In this document: piece by piece, positions 16,574-25,892 of the stretch
How positions within the stretch are numbered: the stretch's first letter is position 1
Layout: each line of letters begins with the position of its first letter
From: Planctomycetota bacterium
GTDB taxonomy: Bacteria; Planctomycetota; UBA8108; JACQVS01
Reading direction: 5' to 3'
Assembly: GCA_028280485.1 (NCBI GenBank)
Contig: JANQLS010000101.1
Location: forward strand, 91,472-155,471
DNA: 64,000 bases
Translations under genes and position numbers: made by a program
Notes under the pieces: model-generated
The model's database searches: none
Told to the model about the DNA's origin: nothing
Seen by the model: the letters and a program-made list of their open reading frames with translations, nothing else

Positions 16574-17545
16574 TTAGACAAAATTCTTCCAAGCTCCGGT
16601 GAAGTACACGACAGCTCCGGCCGCAGCCAAAACTGCGATAACAACGGCAACGATTAAGCCACCTTTTCCTTTTCCGCCGGCGTTGACTTCAACTGGAGGT
16701 GGAGGAGGTGCTTGTGTTTTTCTTTTTGCTTTTTGAGTGACTTTGTTAGTCGGGGTTGGAACTTTGCGTTCTACCGGCTTCACTCCAGGACTCGCTGAGA
16801 CTTGCTCTTGAACTACTCCCGAAGGCTCTTTCTGAGCGGGGGGAGCGGCTTGAGATTGAGCTTGTGGTGGAGTCTGAGCTGTGGGAGCATTCCCGGCAGC
16901 ACCAGCCATCACTGGCTCTTTGACGGACACGGCGCTCTTCGATTTGATTCGAGCTGAACCGTGTTGCGCGTTTAAGTGTTCGAGCACCATACTCGAAAGC
17001 TTTTTGAGGGTTGGGAAAACCCCTTCGCCCGTAACAGCGACAGCTTCAAAAGTAGGAGCATTATATTTATTGAGAATCTCATTGAGTTCGTCGACGGTGT
17101 GAATGTCATCGAGATCTCGTTTGTTGTACTGAATCACTAAGGGGATCGTGTTGATGTCGAGTCCGTATTCTCGGAGGTTCTCCTCTAAGTTTTTGAGTGA
17201 CTCAATATTCTCATCCATTTTTCCCCGGCGGGAATCAGCGACAAAGACAACACCATCAGAACCTTGGAGAACCAATTTTCTGGTGGAGTTGTAATAGACC
17301 TGACCCGGGACGGTATAGATCTGGAATTTCGTTTGCATTCCAGCAACCTGACCCAAGTTCAGTGGAAGGAAGTCAAAGAATAAAGTTCGATCTCCTTCCG
17401 TAGCGATTGAGGTGAGGTCACCCACATTTGACTTAGGGGCTTTGTTGTGAACCACCTCGAGGTTTGTCGTCTTTCCACTGAGCCCCGGGCCGTAGTAGAC
17501 GATCTTACAATTGACCTCTTTCAAGGCAAAGTTGATCTGAACCAT
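16574..17545 (-). CDS. mglA: MglA-like polarity GTPase with C-terminal membrane anchor
   Basis: MglA is a Ras-like GTPase that sets front-rear polarity in gliding and twitching bacteria. From ATG 17545 (GGAGAG upstream) residues line up with known MglA numbering: P-loop GPGLSGKTT at 19-27, the intrinsic arginine finger position Arg53, and YTVPGQ with catalytic Gln82, then NKRD near 140. The GTPase domain ends near residue 195. Unusually, about 100 residues of Ala/Pro/Gln/Lys-rich linker and one membrane helix (about 298-318, GGLIVAVVIAVLAAAGAVVYF) follow, giving 323 residues against the usual 195. The protein is thus probably tethered to the inner membrane by its tail. Confidence 0.9.
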   Translation of the reverse strand: MVQINFALKEVNCKIVYYGPGLSGKTTNLEVVHNKAPKSNVGDLTSIATEGDRTLFFDFLPLNLGQVAGMQTKFQIYTVPGQVYYNSTRKLVLQGSDGVVFVADSRRGKMDENIESLKNLEENLREYGLDINTIPLVIQYNKRDLDDIHTVDELNEILNKYNAPTFEAVAVTGEGVFPTLKKLSSMVLEHLNAQHGSARIKSKSAVSVKEPVMAGAAGNAPTAQTPPQAQSQAAPPAQKEPSGVVQEQVSASPGVKPVERKVPTPTNKVTQKAKRKTQAPPPPPVEVNAGGKGKGGLIVAVVIAVLAAAGAVVYFTGAWKNFV

Positions 17546-17795
17546 GCGATCTCTCCACTTTTTCAACTTGCGGGAATCTTTGAAGCAACAACCTCTTTGG
17601 TAGAGATACCTCAGTGGAACTGCTTTTGAGCCCGAAACACATTCTAAAATTTAGCTAACTAGTTAAGTTTATTCTCAACATTTTTTAGACAAGGGTAGAG
17701 CTCCTCTTCTGTTTGTTGAAGAGAAAGATCTGTTTGAGCTTTTGTTTCACTAACTCGTGAAGTGAATGAGATTAAACTTTTGAAATCTATGTCGC

Positions 17796-18146
17796 TTATG
17801 CGACTCGTCGATTTTTCAATCTGAACATTGCGCTTTGAATCGCGATGATACTCGTGTCTAAGCGCAAGTTTTTATTTGCAACCACAACCAAGAAGGAGTT
17901 ACCCATGTCATAAAACATGATTTTTCCATTATCGGCGGTGAGTACACAGGAGTTTAACTGATCCGGTGCATTTATCTGGGTTAGGGTTCTTTTAACCGCA
18001 ACCAACATCGAAGAGACGATGGCTGCGACTAACTCTTCTTCTAAGTCTTCACCCAGAGCTGATGCCACCATGATCCCATCGGGGGTGATCACCATGCTCC
18101 CTTTGATGCCGACCTCTTGATTGAGCTCCTCGAGTATTGTCTTCAT
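17796..18146 (-). CDS. Roadblock/LC7 protein, MglB-like
   Basis: A compact 116-residue roadblock domain protein (MKTILEELNQEVGIKGSMVI, then DGIMVASALGEDLEEELVAAIVSSML). Single-domain proteins of this size next to MglA are usually MglB, a homodimeric GTPase-activating protein for MglA. It starts 11 bases after the upstream TPR-roadblock gene and precedes mglA by 250 bases. The ATG has GGAAGG upstream. Which of the three roadblock proteins of this operon acts on MglA cannot be told from sequence. Confidence 0.85.
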   Translation of the reverse strand: MKTILEELNQEVGIKGSMVITPDGIMVASALGEDLEEELVAAIVSSMLVAVKRTLTQINAPDQLNSCVLTADNGKIMFYDMGNSFLVVVANKNLRLDTSIIAIQSAMFRLKNRRVA

Positions 18147-18157
18147 TGTGGCCTTCC

Positions 18158-19219
18158 TTATGTACTAACCGTCTCAGAGTTGGAGCTAACCTTCTCTTTC
18201 CACTCAGTGATTTTTTCTTTTTTGAGGTTTTTGTCCGCGCAGAACATGTAGCAACCACCTTCATAACCTTGGAAGTGAATTCCCCAGGCGTCTGACTTCA
18301 ATTCAAATCCCTCAAGTTGCCCAATTCCCATTCGTTGAGAAGAGGTTTCCATCGAGTGGAGGAGGTTCATCAAGACCTCTTCACCTTTTTCCCAATTAAA
18401 TTCTTCTGTAGCCTTAAAATGACTATCTACTGTTTGATAAGTACCATCTTGTTCGTCATTCAACAACGCGGCTTGGACCGAAGGAAGGCTGCGAATTTCC
18501 GAGAATATTTCTTGTGGGTCTGCAGTTTCAACCGGAGAGCTATTTGCAGAAGCTTTTGAGACTCGGCGATTAGGGCCCCCTATATAGTCGTAGAGAGACC
18601 GGGCTCGTGCATCCTCAGGATAGAGCTCTACCAGTCGCTCAGCCGTCTTAAGAGCCTTAGATTTCTTGCCTAACTGTTGTTGGAGCGTCGCCAGATATAA
18701 CAACGTTTTGTAGTTATCGGGATTGAGTCGAGTCGCTACTTCTAACTGGTTGAGGCATCGCTCAGAGATTTTCGGATCCTTTTCGATCATGGATCGCTGA
18801 AATAAATATTTCGCAATCGCAAATTGTAGAACCCAACTTTCGTTAAATTGACCTGACCACTTTTTGCACATTTTTTCGCAGTTTTTAAAATCATTCAACG
18901 ATCGGCGGATCTCGATGATTTTGGCCACTGATTCGGGGCGTGGAGCAGTCGCTAGCTTTGCCTGCAGTTCTCGACACTCTTCGATAGCGAGCTTTTTCAT
19001 CGCGAGTTGGCGCATGTCGAGAAGCTCTTTAGAATTGGTGAAGCGTTGGTAGCCGTTATCTGCGTACATAAAGGCTTGGTTGTAATCTCGCTTCTTCATC
19101 AGGAGTTGAGCTACCTTTAGAGTCTCCTGCTCTCCAGGATTGTTTTGGTAGCTTTCTAAAGCATTCTGAAGCTTCTTTTCTAATCCGCCGCCAAATAGGT
19201 TTAAAAAGTTAAGACTCAC
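18158..19219 (-). CDS. TPR protein with C-terminal roadblock-like domain
   Basis: A 353-residue soluble protein. Residues about 10-215 are helical tetratricopeptide-like repeats (ETLKVAQLLMKKRDYNQAFM, NPDNYKTLLYLATLQQQLGK and so on), a scaffold for protein contacts. After a Ser-rich linker, residues about 235-345 resemble a roadblock/LC7 fold (IRSLPSVQAALLNDEQDGTY, LEGFELKSDAWGIHFQGYEG). It lies 54 bases after the DUF4388 scaffold gene and 11 before the mglB-like gene, so all are probably one transcript. The roadblock call for the C-terminus is from pattern only. Confidence 0.72.
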   Translation of the reverse strand: MSLNFLNLFGGGLEKKLQNALESYQNNPGEQETLKVAQLLMKKRDYNQAFMYADNGYQRFTNSKELLDMRQLAMKKLAIEECRELQAKLATAPRPESVAKIIEIRRSLNDFKNCEKMCKKWSGQFNESWVLQFAIAKYLFQRSMIEKDPKISERCLNQLEVATRLNPDNYKTLLYLATLQQQLGKKSKALKTAERLVELYPEDARARSLYDYIGGPNRRVSKASANSSPVETADPQEIFSEIRSLPSVQAALLNDEQDGTYQTVDSHFKATEEFNWEKGEEVLMNLLHSMETSSQRMGIGQLEGFELKSDAWGIHFQGYEGGCYMFCADKNLKKEKITEWKEKVSSNSETVST

Positions 19220-19273
19220 GATCTTTTCTCCAGATGAGTTCTTATGTGAAAGATTTCAGTAGAGTGTGCTGAA

Positions 19274-22200
19274 TTATTGTTTTGAACCACTTAGATTGAA
19301 CTTGTACAGGGTTCCCTTGGAAGTACCCGAGTAAACTCCAGACTTAGAGGAGACAGGGGAAGTTTGAATCGCTCCCATGCCTTCAAATGTCCAAAATGGT
19401 TTTCCCGAATGAATATCGAAGCAGCGTAAGGATCCCGATTGAGAACCCACGATAAATTGATTGCGGAGAATCAAACCGTTGGAGATGAATTGATCTTCAA
19501 CTTTACGCTCCCAGCGAGGGTTGCCAGATTCGATATCTATGGCCTGAATCGACCCACCTTTTGAAGTAACTAATAAAAGTTCATCTCCGACGGTGACTTG
19601 ATTGAGGTCCTTTTCTTTTAACGGACGTTTCCAAGTGAGTTTCTGAGTTTTTAAATTGATGCAATAGACCGTGCCGTTGGTATCAACGCAGTAAAATTGA
19701 TTCCCAAACGGAGTACCGGGTTGAATCATCGGAGCGTCTAAGGCTACGGTTGACTCTAACTCGCCCTTACTAATGCTCAGGAATAGGACCTTTCCTGGAC
19801 GAGTCGTCACTACGATCTGTTGCTTGTAGATGGCTGCATTACCTTTGACTAAGTTTTGAATTGGCTTTCTCCAAGCCACTTCTCCCTTTGAAGAAGAAAG
19901 GCTCGCCACCACTCGCAAAGAAGTGCAGGTGATATTTCCTGCCTCATCGGGCTTAGAAAGAAATACAGGGCCAGCATTTTTAGTTCCTAGTGGAAGAGCT
20001 TCCCAAATTTTCTTTCCAGTTTTCGGGTTGAGAGCAAAAACTTTAGAATCGTAAGTCGCCACCAGTAGTCGGTCTTTGTGAAGAACAAGTGGCCCACTCA
20101 CATCCCAGCTCGCTGGAATCGGGAATCGCCATTCGGATTGACCCGTTGTGTGATTGATACAAAGAACTTCAGCTTTGCGAGTTCCGATGTATATGTAATC
20201 AGAAGTGACTAAAGGCTGACTTTCGATCGGACCGTTAGCTTGGAACTTCCAAATAGGAGTCGGAAGTAAATGGAGCTTTATCGCCCAATCAGTGGTGAAA
20301 TTGAATCCTGTCTTACGGTTGCGCGGATCTCGGATAACCCTCGTTTTGAACCCGGTTTGTTCGAGTTTAAGCTCAAATTTTTCAAAGGGGTTGTAGTAGA
20401 CGATACAAGGAGTTTTGCCTTTATTCTGGCCATTCAAGAGAACATTGACATTCGGCGGTAAAGTCTGCACCACTAATGGGATTTTGACGTTTTTCCCTGT
20501 CGGAGTATTTTGAAATTCTGTGATCAGTTTCAGATACAGTGGGTGAGCATCGTTATGCTTGCCGGCTTCAGTGAACTCCTGAGCTTTTTTCAACAAGGAC
20601 TCAGAATGCTTAAATGTTTTCAAGATTTCAGATTTGATGCCCTGAAGAACTTTTTGATTCTCTTGGGTTAGAGAGTCGGGTTTGGCTTTTTTGATTTCTA
20701 CTAAAACTTGTTCCAATTTACCTTTGTTGATCAGTTTTTCTAACTTGACCAAGAGAGATCCTAAAAGAACATCTTCTTTTTCTTTGCGCTTTGAGTATTC
20801 GATTTTAAAGCGACTCTGTGAAGACTGAACTTCTTCGATGCGCTGTTCGATTTTCGTATTAACCAAGGTTGCCGGGAAGACTTCCCGGAGTTCCTTTAAA
20901 GTCTGAATCGCTTTGTTATAAGCTTGTAAATCGACTAAGCGCTCGATGTCTTCATCAGCCTTGGCGTAGACACTACTTCCCAACATGTTGAGCGTTCCCC
21001 AGTAAATACCACCGAGGATCAAGGCGGTTGCAAAACTGATGATGAGAGTCGGGGTGCAGGCCTGAATGAAAGTTTGTGACTGCTTTCTTTCAAGTTCTTG
21101 TAGCCGCTTTAACTTTGCGTTTTCCGTGGGATCTAAGGCGACGATGCGTTCGTAGACTTGACGCAACCGTCGTAAGTCACCTGAGGCTTCATGGATGTCG
21201 GCGGCTGCTCTTAAGCAGCTGAGCGTGCGGTCACGATCACTACTTAAGTTGTGAAAAGTTGCCATCTCCATTAAGAGTTCAACATCGTTGGGGAAGACGG
21301 CATTCACACGTTCAAGGATCAAGGCTCCCTGAAAGTAGGATCGAGATGCTTTGGCTGCTTCAACAATTCCGTAAGCAGCTTCTCGGGCACTCTCCATTTG
21401 CCCTTGAGACAAGTGAGACTCAAAAATCATCTCTCGCGCGAAGAGAGAGTGAGAGTCCGTTTTAATAATCTTATCTAACACACTCTCCAAGCTCTCGTAG
21501 TCTCCAGCCTTGCGGAAAGTTTCGACCAGTGCTTGATAGTGATGGGGGAGTTTCTCGTGATTGGGATTCTTCGATTCCAGGAAATCGATCAAATCCAACC
21601 TCGATTGAGAATTATCAGGATCTTGAAGTAATAAAAATTCAAGAATATCGACAGCTTCTTGAATCTTATATTGTTTCTTAAGTCTCTGCGCTAAGTCATT
21701 GAGTTCGGCGAAATCTAATGGGCGAATCTCACCCGAGCGAACTAAAAGTGCGACCACCTGATAAGTTTCAAAAACGGATAAGACGGTTTCATCGGTAACT
21801 CGAAGAGCTGTTCGCTCTCCATTGATGAGGCCTTTGATTTCTTGAACGAGTGAGGGATCTATATCGCTATCGTTTTCCCCTTGAGATTTTAATTGCTCTG
21901 GGGGAACTTGAGTAAAGATCTCTCGCCCAGTGGGCATCACTTCTCGAATCCGCTTCCACTCGTCTTCTCGATACGAAACCTCCATCAAGACGGCATCGAC
22001 TGGAAAGGTGATCTCCTTGAGGAGTTCAGGAGAAGAGATAATTTCTAAGTGAGAATAAGTTTTAACCGACTTAAATTCGTATTTAGCGTCCGCCCACGAA
22101 AAAGTTTCGAAAATATACTCTAAAATATGCTGAGCGATAGGACCACGAATCATCTCGTTGTCGATGATTCTTCTCGAAAGCAAGAAGTCACCTAAGCTTG

Positions 22201-22456
22201 TTTTGTCATCCTGTTTCGAGGAAAGAACATTTTTATACTGCGACTCTGTTAAGAGCTTGAGTCTCCCTAAAACCTCTTTTAAGGGCTCTTCATCTCCCTG
22301 CTGGTTGAGCAGAAGGCGAACTCCTTCTTCGCTAAACAGTATCTTTCGTTTAACATCGTGCGACTGTACGACGAGTATGCCCCTCTGCCCATTCAGGTTG
22401 AGGGTTTGAAAGATACTCAGGAGTGAGATTTGTCCGGCTTCGCCTTTTAAAGCCAC
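19274..22456 (-). CDS. DUF4388-TPR-TM-PEGA-PQQ membrane scaffold protein
   Basis: A 1060-residue multidomain protein. Residues 1-110 are a DUF4388 (PATAN) domain (LKGEAGQISLLSIFQTLNLN; GILVVQ; IDNEMI), common in bacterial signalling proteins. TPR-like repeats span about 230-440. One membrane helix lies near 466-488. A coiled, Lys/Glu-rich stretch follows, then a PEGA-like domain near 664-712 (PPNVNVLLNGQNKGKTPC), and a PQQ-type beta-propeller to the end with repeats such as TGKKIWEALPLGT and SGNPRWERKVEDQ. The predicted topology puts DUF4388 and TPRs inside and PEGA and propeller outside. GTG 22456 lies two bases after the phosphatase stop with GAGGA upstream; a longer frame to 22516 overlaps that gene and is rejected. 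Confidence 0.82.
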   Translation of the reverse strand: MALKGEAGQISLLSIFQTLNLNGQRGILVVQSHDVKRKILFSEEGVRLLLNQQGDEEPLKEVLGRLKLLTESQYKNVLSSKQDDKTSLGDFLLSRRIIDNEMIRGPIAQHILEYIFETFSWADAKYEFKSVKTYSHLEIISSPELLKEITFPVDAVLMEVSYREDEWKRIREVMPTGREIFTQVPPEQLKSQGENDSDIDPSLVQEIKGLINGERTALRVTDETVLSVFETYQVVALLVRSGEIRPLDFAELNDLAQRLKKQYKIQEAVDILEFLLLQDPDNSQSRLDLIDFLESKNPNHEKLPHHYQALVETFRKAGDYESLESVLDKIIKTDSHSLFAREMIFESHLSQGQMESAREAAYGIVEAAKASRSYFQGALILERVNAVFPNDVELLMEMATFHNLSSDRDRTLSCLRAAADIHEASGDLRRLRQVYERIVALDPTENAKLKRLQELERKQSQTFIQACTPTLIISFATALILGGIYWGTLNMLGSSVYAKADEDIERLVDLQAYNKAIQTLKELREVFPATLVNTKIEQRIEEVQSSQSRFKIEYSKRKEKEDVLLGSLLVKLEKLINKGKLEQVLVEIKKAKPDSLTQENQKVLQGIKSEILKTFKHSESLLKKAQEFTEAGKHNDAHPLYLKLITEFQNTPTGKNVKIPLVVQTLPPNVNVLLNGQNKGKTPCIVYYNPFEKFELKLEQTGFKTRVIRDPRNRKTGFNFTTDWAIKLHLLPTPIWKFQANGPIESQPLVTSDYIYIGTRKAEVLCINHTTGQSEWRFPIPASWDVSGPLVLHKDRLLVATYDSKVFALNPKTGKKIWEALPLGTKNAGPVFLSKPDEAGNITCTSLRVVASLSSSKGEVAWRKPIQNLVKGNAAIYKQQIVVTTRPGKVLFLSISKGELESTVALDAPMIQPGTPFGNQFYCVDTNGTVYCINLKTQKLTWKRPLKEKDLNQVTVGDELLLVTSKGGSIQAIDIESGNPRWERKVEDQFISNGLILRNQFIVGSQSGSLRCFDIHSGKPFWTFEGMGAIQTSPVSSKSGVYSGTSKGTLYKFNLSGSKQ

Positions 22457-22458
22457 AG

Positions 22459-23733
22459 TTATGTCCTCACAATTACTAGGGCGGTTTGGTCGTCTTCTGA
22501 AGGAGTATCTCCACAAAACTTAGAAACCGCACTTTGCAGCCCATCGAGAATCTCTTCAGCGGATGCACCCGCTGGAGTTTTCTCTAATACATAGTTGAGA
22601 CGATCCCTTGAAAAGAGATCACGACGCTCATTCCATGCCTCGACTATCCCATCGGTGTAAAGAAAGAGTGAATTGCCTTCATTGAGGAGGAGGCAACAAT
22701 CTTCGATGACGTTTGAGAAGATTTTCTCCGGTGCCATTCCGAGGGCAATCCCCTCTGAATGAATCGACAGTGGAGCTGTATTCGCTCCTAACTTGACGAG
22801 TAAAGGAGGTTCGTGTCCGGCGCGAGCAAAGGCAAACTCACCTGTCTTGAGATTGAGTTTGGCGTAGAGGGCCGTAACGAACAGCTTTCTTCCTAAATCT
22901 TCAAATAAGTCAGAGTTGACTTGAGTTAAAACTTCTGCCGGTGTTCGGTCGTAGAGTTCACGTCCACGTAAACGGAGAACCTTTTTAGTCATCCCCATAA
23001 TGATGGCAGAGTCAATTCCATGCCCAGAAACATCTCCGATCGTGATTCCTAACTCCCCATTTTCTAACGGAAAGAAATCAAAGAAATCACCGCCAATTTT
23101 GTCACAGGCTTCCGATGCGAACGAAAAAGTGTAGCCCTCACAAATGGGGGACTTTTTGGGTAAAAAGCGACGTACACATTCTGAAGCAGAGTCTAAGCCT
23201 CGTTCTAAATCTTCAGTTCGCTTTAAACTTTGAGTCAAGTGAGCGATCTTCTGTTTTGTCGGGCGTTTCGTTGTTGCGGCTCGGCGTTTCTTTTGTGGTG
23301 CCGCTTTTTTCTTCGTTTGAGTGGGTGCTTGGGGACGCGAATCTGAATCTTTAGTGATTTGAAAGTGTTCGAGTTGGCCCGCAAGCTTTAAGAGATCGAT
23401 TAACTTTTCTGGGGGATTACAAAGGAACAGTAACTTCTTCCTTTGTTGGATTCTTCGTTGAATTCCTTTTAATACAGAAACAATCGAAGGTTGTAATCCA
23501 GTGAGTTTAGAAAAATCGATGCCTATATCGCCCTTGGCATGAAGTGCGAATTTTTCTAACTCTTTTCTCAATCGATTTGAATTTATTCCTTCAAAGCTGA
23601 GAACGGTGATTCCCTCGTAGCTGATTTTTTTTACTACGAAGGAGTCACAATGAAACACCGAAGTGAGAACATCTTGGTTCTCACCCTTGGTGGGATTCTC
23701 GTTTTTAGAAAGACTTGAGTTAACAGTACTCAC
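22459..23733 (-). CDS. STAS-SpoIIE (RsbU-type) PP2C serine phosphatase
   Basis: A 424-residue protein that opens the MglA operon. Residues about 33-125 form a STAS-like domain (GIDFSKLTGLQPSIVSVLKGIQ region), normally an anti-sigma-factor-antagonist fold. A very basic Lys/Arg/Thr linker (130-165) follows, then a SpoIIE/PP2C phosphatase (about 190-424) with metal-binding motifs GGDFFDFF, GDVSGHGIDSA, DGIVEAWN and EDDQT. STAS and its phosphatase in one chain suggests self-contained partner-switch control. It starts at GTG 23733 with a weak ribosome site. The coupling to DUF4388 and MglA genes points to a signalling role in polarity or surface behaviour (inference). Confidence 0.88.
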   Translation of the reverse strand: MSTVNSSLSKNENPTKGENQDVLTSVFHCDSFVVKKISYEGITVLSFEGINSNRLRKELEKFALHAKGDIGIDFSKLTGLQPSIVSVLKGIQRRIQQRKKLLFLCNPPEKLIDLLKLAGQLEHFQITKDSDSRPQAPTQTKKKAAPQKKRRAATTKRPTKQKIAHLTQSLKRTEDLERGLDSASECVRRFLPKKSPICEGYTFSFASEACDKIGGDFFDFFPLENGELGITIGDVSGHGIDSAIIMGMTKKVLRLRGRELYDRTPAEVLTQVNSDLFEDLGRKLFVTALYAKLNLKTGEFAFARAGHEPPLLVKLGANTAPLSIHSEGIALGMAPEKIFSNVIEDCCLLLNEGNSLFLYTDGIVEAWNERRDLFSRDRLNYVLEKTPAGASAEEILDGLQSAVSKFCGDTPSEDDQTALVIVRT

Positions 23734-24080
23734 AGTTCATCTCTTACTTTTTGCTCGATGGAGACATCGAGTCACATTGAAGGAAAAAGAGTTCTTTGCT
23801 ATCTGGAGTATAGATAACACTTTGAATTCCTTCAAATTCCGGAAACTCAATGAACGTGAACTGCGGCTTGGATTATCAGTACGAAGTTTTTAATTCAGCG
23901 CTTTGCGTGCTTGCATTTGAGATGGAACACTTAAAAGCCTACTAACATCGGTTAAGAAATTTTTAGTGAGTTCCGTTAATAGCAACTCATTGGAATTGAG
24001 AAAATAAATATTTTTAGCTTCTGTCTTTTAGAGAAAGTTAAAAATCTAAAACTAAAGATCCGGTAACACCTAGAAGAACT
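23734..24080. other. Divergent regulatory region between two SpoIIE phosphatase genes
   Basis: About 350 AT-rich bases separate the leftward MglA operon from the rightward GAF-SpoIIE gene. No frame is convincing. Promoters for both directions must lie here or nearby, but no clear -35/-10 pair stands out. Confidence 0.5.
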
Positions 24081-25808
24081 ATGACTCCTTCGATTTCTTT
24101 AGAATCCATCTCGAAAATTCATCATCTCGATTTATTCAACGTGACCACTTGGGAAGAATACTGGGCATCTGTTTCTAAACAATTGACTTTGGTTTATGGA
24201 GAGGTTGAATTTACTCTCTCAAAGGTCAATAAAAACAGTGGCGCTCACTCCCTGTTGTATAGCACGTGCCCCCAGCTGTCAGAGTTACACGGTAATTACG
24301 ACGAAGGAGAGCCAGAATCCCATTTTGCTGATTTCGATGTACTGCAGAAAGATGGTTCGTTTCACTTACAGTTTAATGATCATAATGTAACGGCAAACAA
24401 GGTTCACTCTCTGACCGTTCAAAGTAAGGGGAAGCTGACGAGTTTGTTTCTTCATTCTCAATCTCAGGCACCTCAAGTCGAAGATGAGGCTTTAATTCTT
24501 CAAGCCCTTTGTCAGTCCTACATGTGGTTCTCTGAGTGGAAGACCGTTTATAGCAAGCTCTTAACCAGTGAAGCTAAGCTCGATGCCATCAATAGAATCG
24601 GAGAAACGATCGGGTCTTTGGATGTTGATGTCTTATTAGCCCGATTGATGGAAATTTCCCTTTTTATCTGTTCTTCCCAAGTCGGCTTGATCGCCATGGT
24701 GGAAGAGGGGAATTTAGAGTCGAAGGTCGAATGGGGGGTTTCACTTCAGATGGTTCAATCCTTGAAGTATGCGAATGGCAACTCCATTTTGAGTGAGGTC
24801 ATCAATGCTCAAGAAGCTGTACATATCCAAGACTTCGATGCTGATGAACGATATATGCGAGATGAAACGGGCTTAGTTAAATCCTTTATGTGTGTTCCTC
24901 TCATAGCGAAGGGGAGAGCTATCGGGGCGATTAATTTAATCGCAGCCGAGGGAATGGGCGATCCTTTCACCGAAGCTGAAATGGAAACCCTGAGAACGGT
25001 GGCCAGTCTGGCGGCTACTGCCATTGAAAACGCTCGTTTACACCATGCTGCCCTTGAGAAAGAGCGCATGACCGCTCAGCTAAAAGTGGCGCAAACCATT
25101 CAAGAAGGCTTATATCCCACCGAAGCCCCTACTGTTCCGGGTTTTGAAGTCGCCTGGGCTCACTGTAGTTGCGATGAGACCGGTGGAGATTACTTCGACT
25201 TTATTTATCGTGAAGAGCAAGAGTTCGATTTAGTCATCGGGGACGTTTCAGGTCATGGAATCGGTTCTGCTTTATTGATGGCTACAGGGCGAGCCTCTTT
25301 GAGATCCATCATGGAAAGTTCATCGAGAAGTGACTTGAGTGTCGTCATCGGCATCCTTAATGATCTCTTGGAAAACGACATGGATGAAAGTCACTTCATG
25401 ACCTTTTTCTTATCTCGAATGGATCTCAAGGCTCGAACTCTCGAATTCGTGAATGCGGGGCACGACCAACCCTTGATCTATAGAAAAGCAACGGGTGAGG
25501 TTGAGGAATTGGATTCTACCGGTATGCCCTTAGGCTTATTTCCCGATCAGGAGTATGATGTCCAAACTGTGGATGGTCTTCACCCCGGAGACATCATCAT
25601 GCTCACAACGGACGGAGTTTGGGAAGCTCCCAATGATAAAAAAGAACGATTCGGAAAAGAGAGACTCATCGAAGCCCTCAAAGAAACAGCCGAATCCACT
25701 CCCGAAGAGATTGCGAAAGAGATCAAGAATCGAGTTGTCCAATTTGTAGGCAACGATTCCTTTGATGATGACTTTACGATGGTCGTCGTGAAGAAGGTGG
25801 GGAGTTAG
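24081..25808 (+). CDS. GAF-domain SpoIIE (RsbU-type) serine phosphatase
   Basis: A 575-residue protein divergent from the STAS-SpoIIE gene. The first 160 residues are not recognised. A GAF domain spans about 175-325 (ISLFICSSQVGLIAM, FMCVPLIAKGRAIGAINLIA), a common small-ligand or redox sensor. The PP2C/SpoIIE phosphatase fills about 345-575 (GGDYFDFI, GDVSGHGIGSALLM, NAGHDQPLIY, TDGVWEAPN, DDDFTMV). All metal-binding aspartates appear present. It likely dephosphorylates a STAS-type antagonist in response to the GAF signal, perhaps the neighbouring STAS protein (inference). No membrane helix is seen. Confidence 0.88.
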   Translation: MTPSISLESISKIHHLDLFNVTTWEEYWASVSKQLTLVYGEVEFTLSKVNKNSGAHSLLYSTCPQLSELHGNYDEGEPESHFADFDVLQKDGSFHLQFNDHNVTANKVHSLTVQSKGKLTSLFLHSQSQAPQVEDEALILQALCQSYMWFSEWKTVYSKLLTSEAKLDAINRIGETIGSLDVDVLLARLMEISLFICSSQVGLIAMVEEGNLESKVEWGVSLQMVQSLKYANGNSILSEVINAQEAVHIQDFDADERYMRDETGLVKSFMCVPLIAKGRAIGAINLIAAEGMGDPFTEAEMETLRTVASLAATAIENARLHHAALEKERMTAQLKVAQTIQEGLYPTEAPTVPGFEVAWAHCSCDETGGDYFDFIYREEQEFDLVIGDVSGHGIGSALLMATGRASLRSIMESSSRSDLSVVIGILNDLLENDMDESHFMTFFLSRMDLKARTLEFVNAGHDQPLIYRKATGEVEELDSTGMPLGLFPDQEYDVQTVDGLHPGDIIMLTTDGVWEAPNDKKERFGKERLIEALKETAESTPEEIAKEIKNRVVQFVGNDSFDDDFTMVVVKKVGS

Positions 25809-25811
25809 TAG

Positions 25812-25892
25812 AACATTCAACACTCAACGTTCAACACCAAACCCTAAAAGGACTTATTCGATGTTGGGCGTTGAAAGTTGAATGTTGAACGT
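25812..25892 (+). repeat. Long imperfect hairpin of TTCAAC-type units after the phosphatase gene
   Basis: Left arm 25812-25838 consists of CATTCAACACTCAACGTTCA units. The right arm (25861-25892) is its approximate reverse complement, with GTTGAA-type units. It starts four bases after the stop codon. It may act as a transcript end or barrier; repetitive units of this type could also arise by slippage. Confidence 0.6.
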
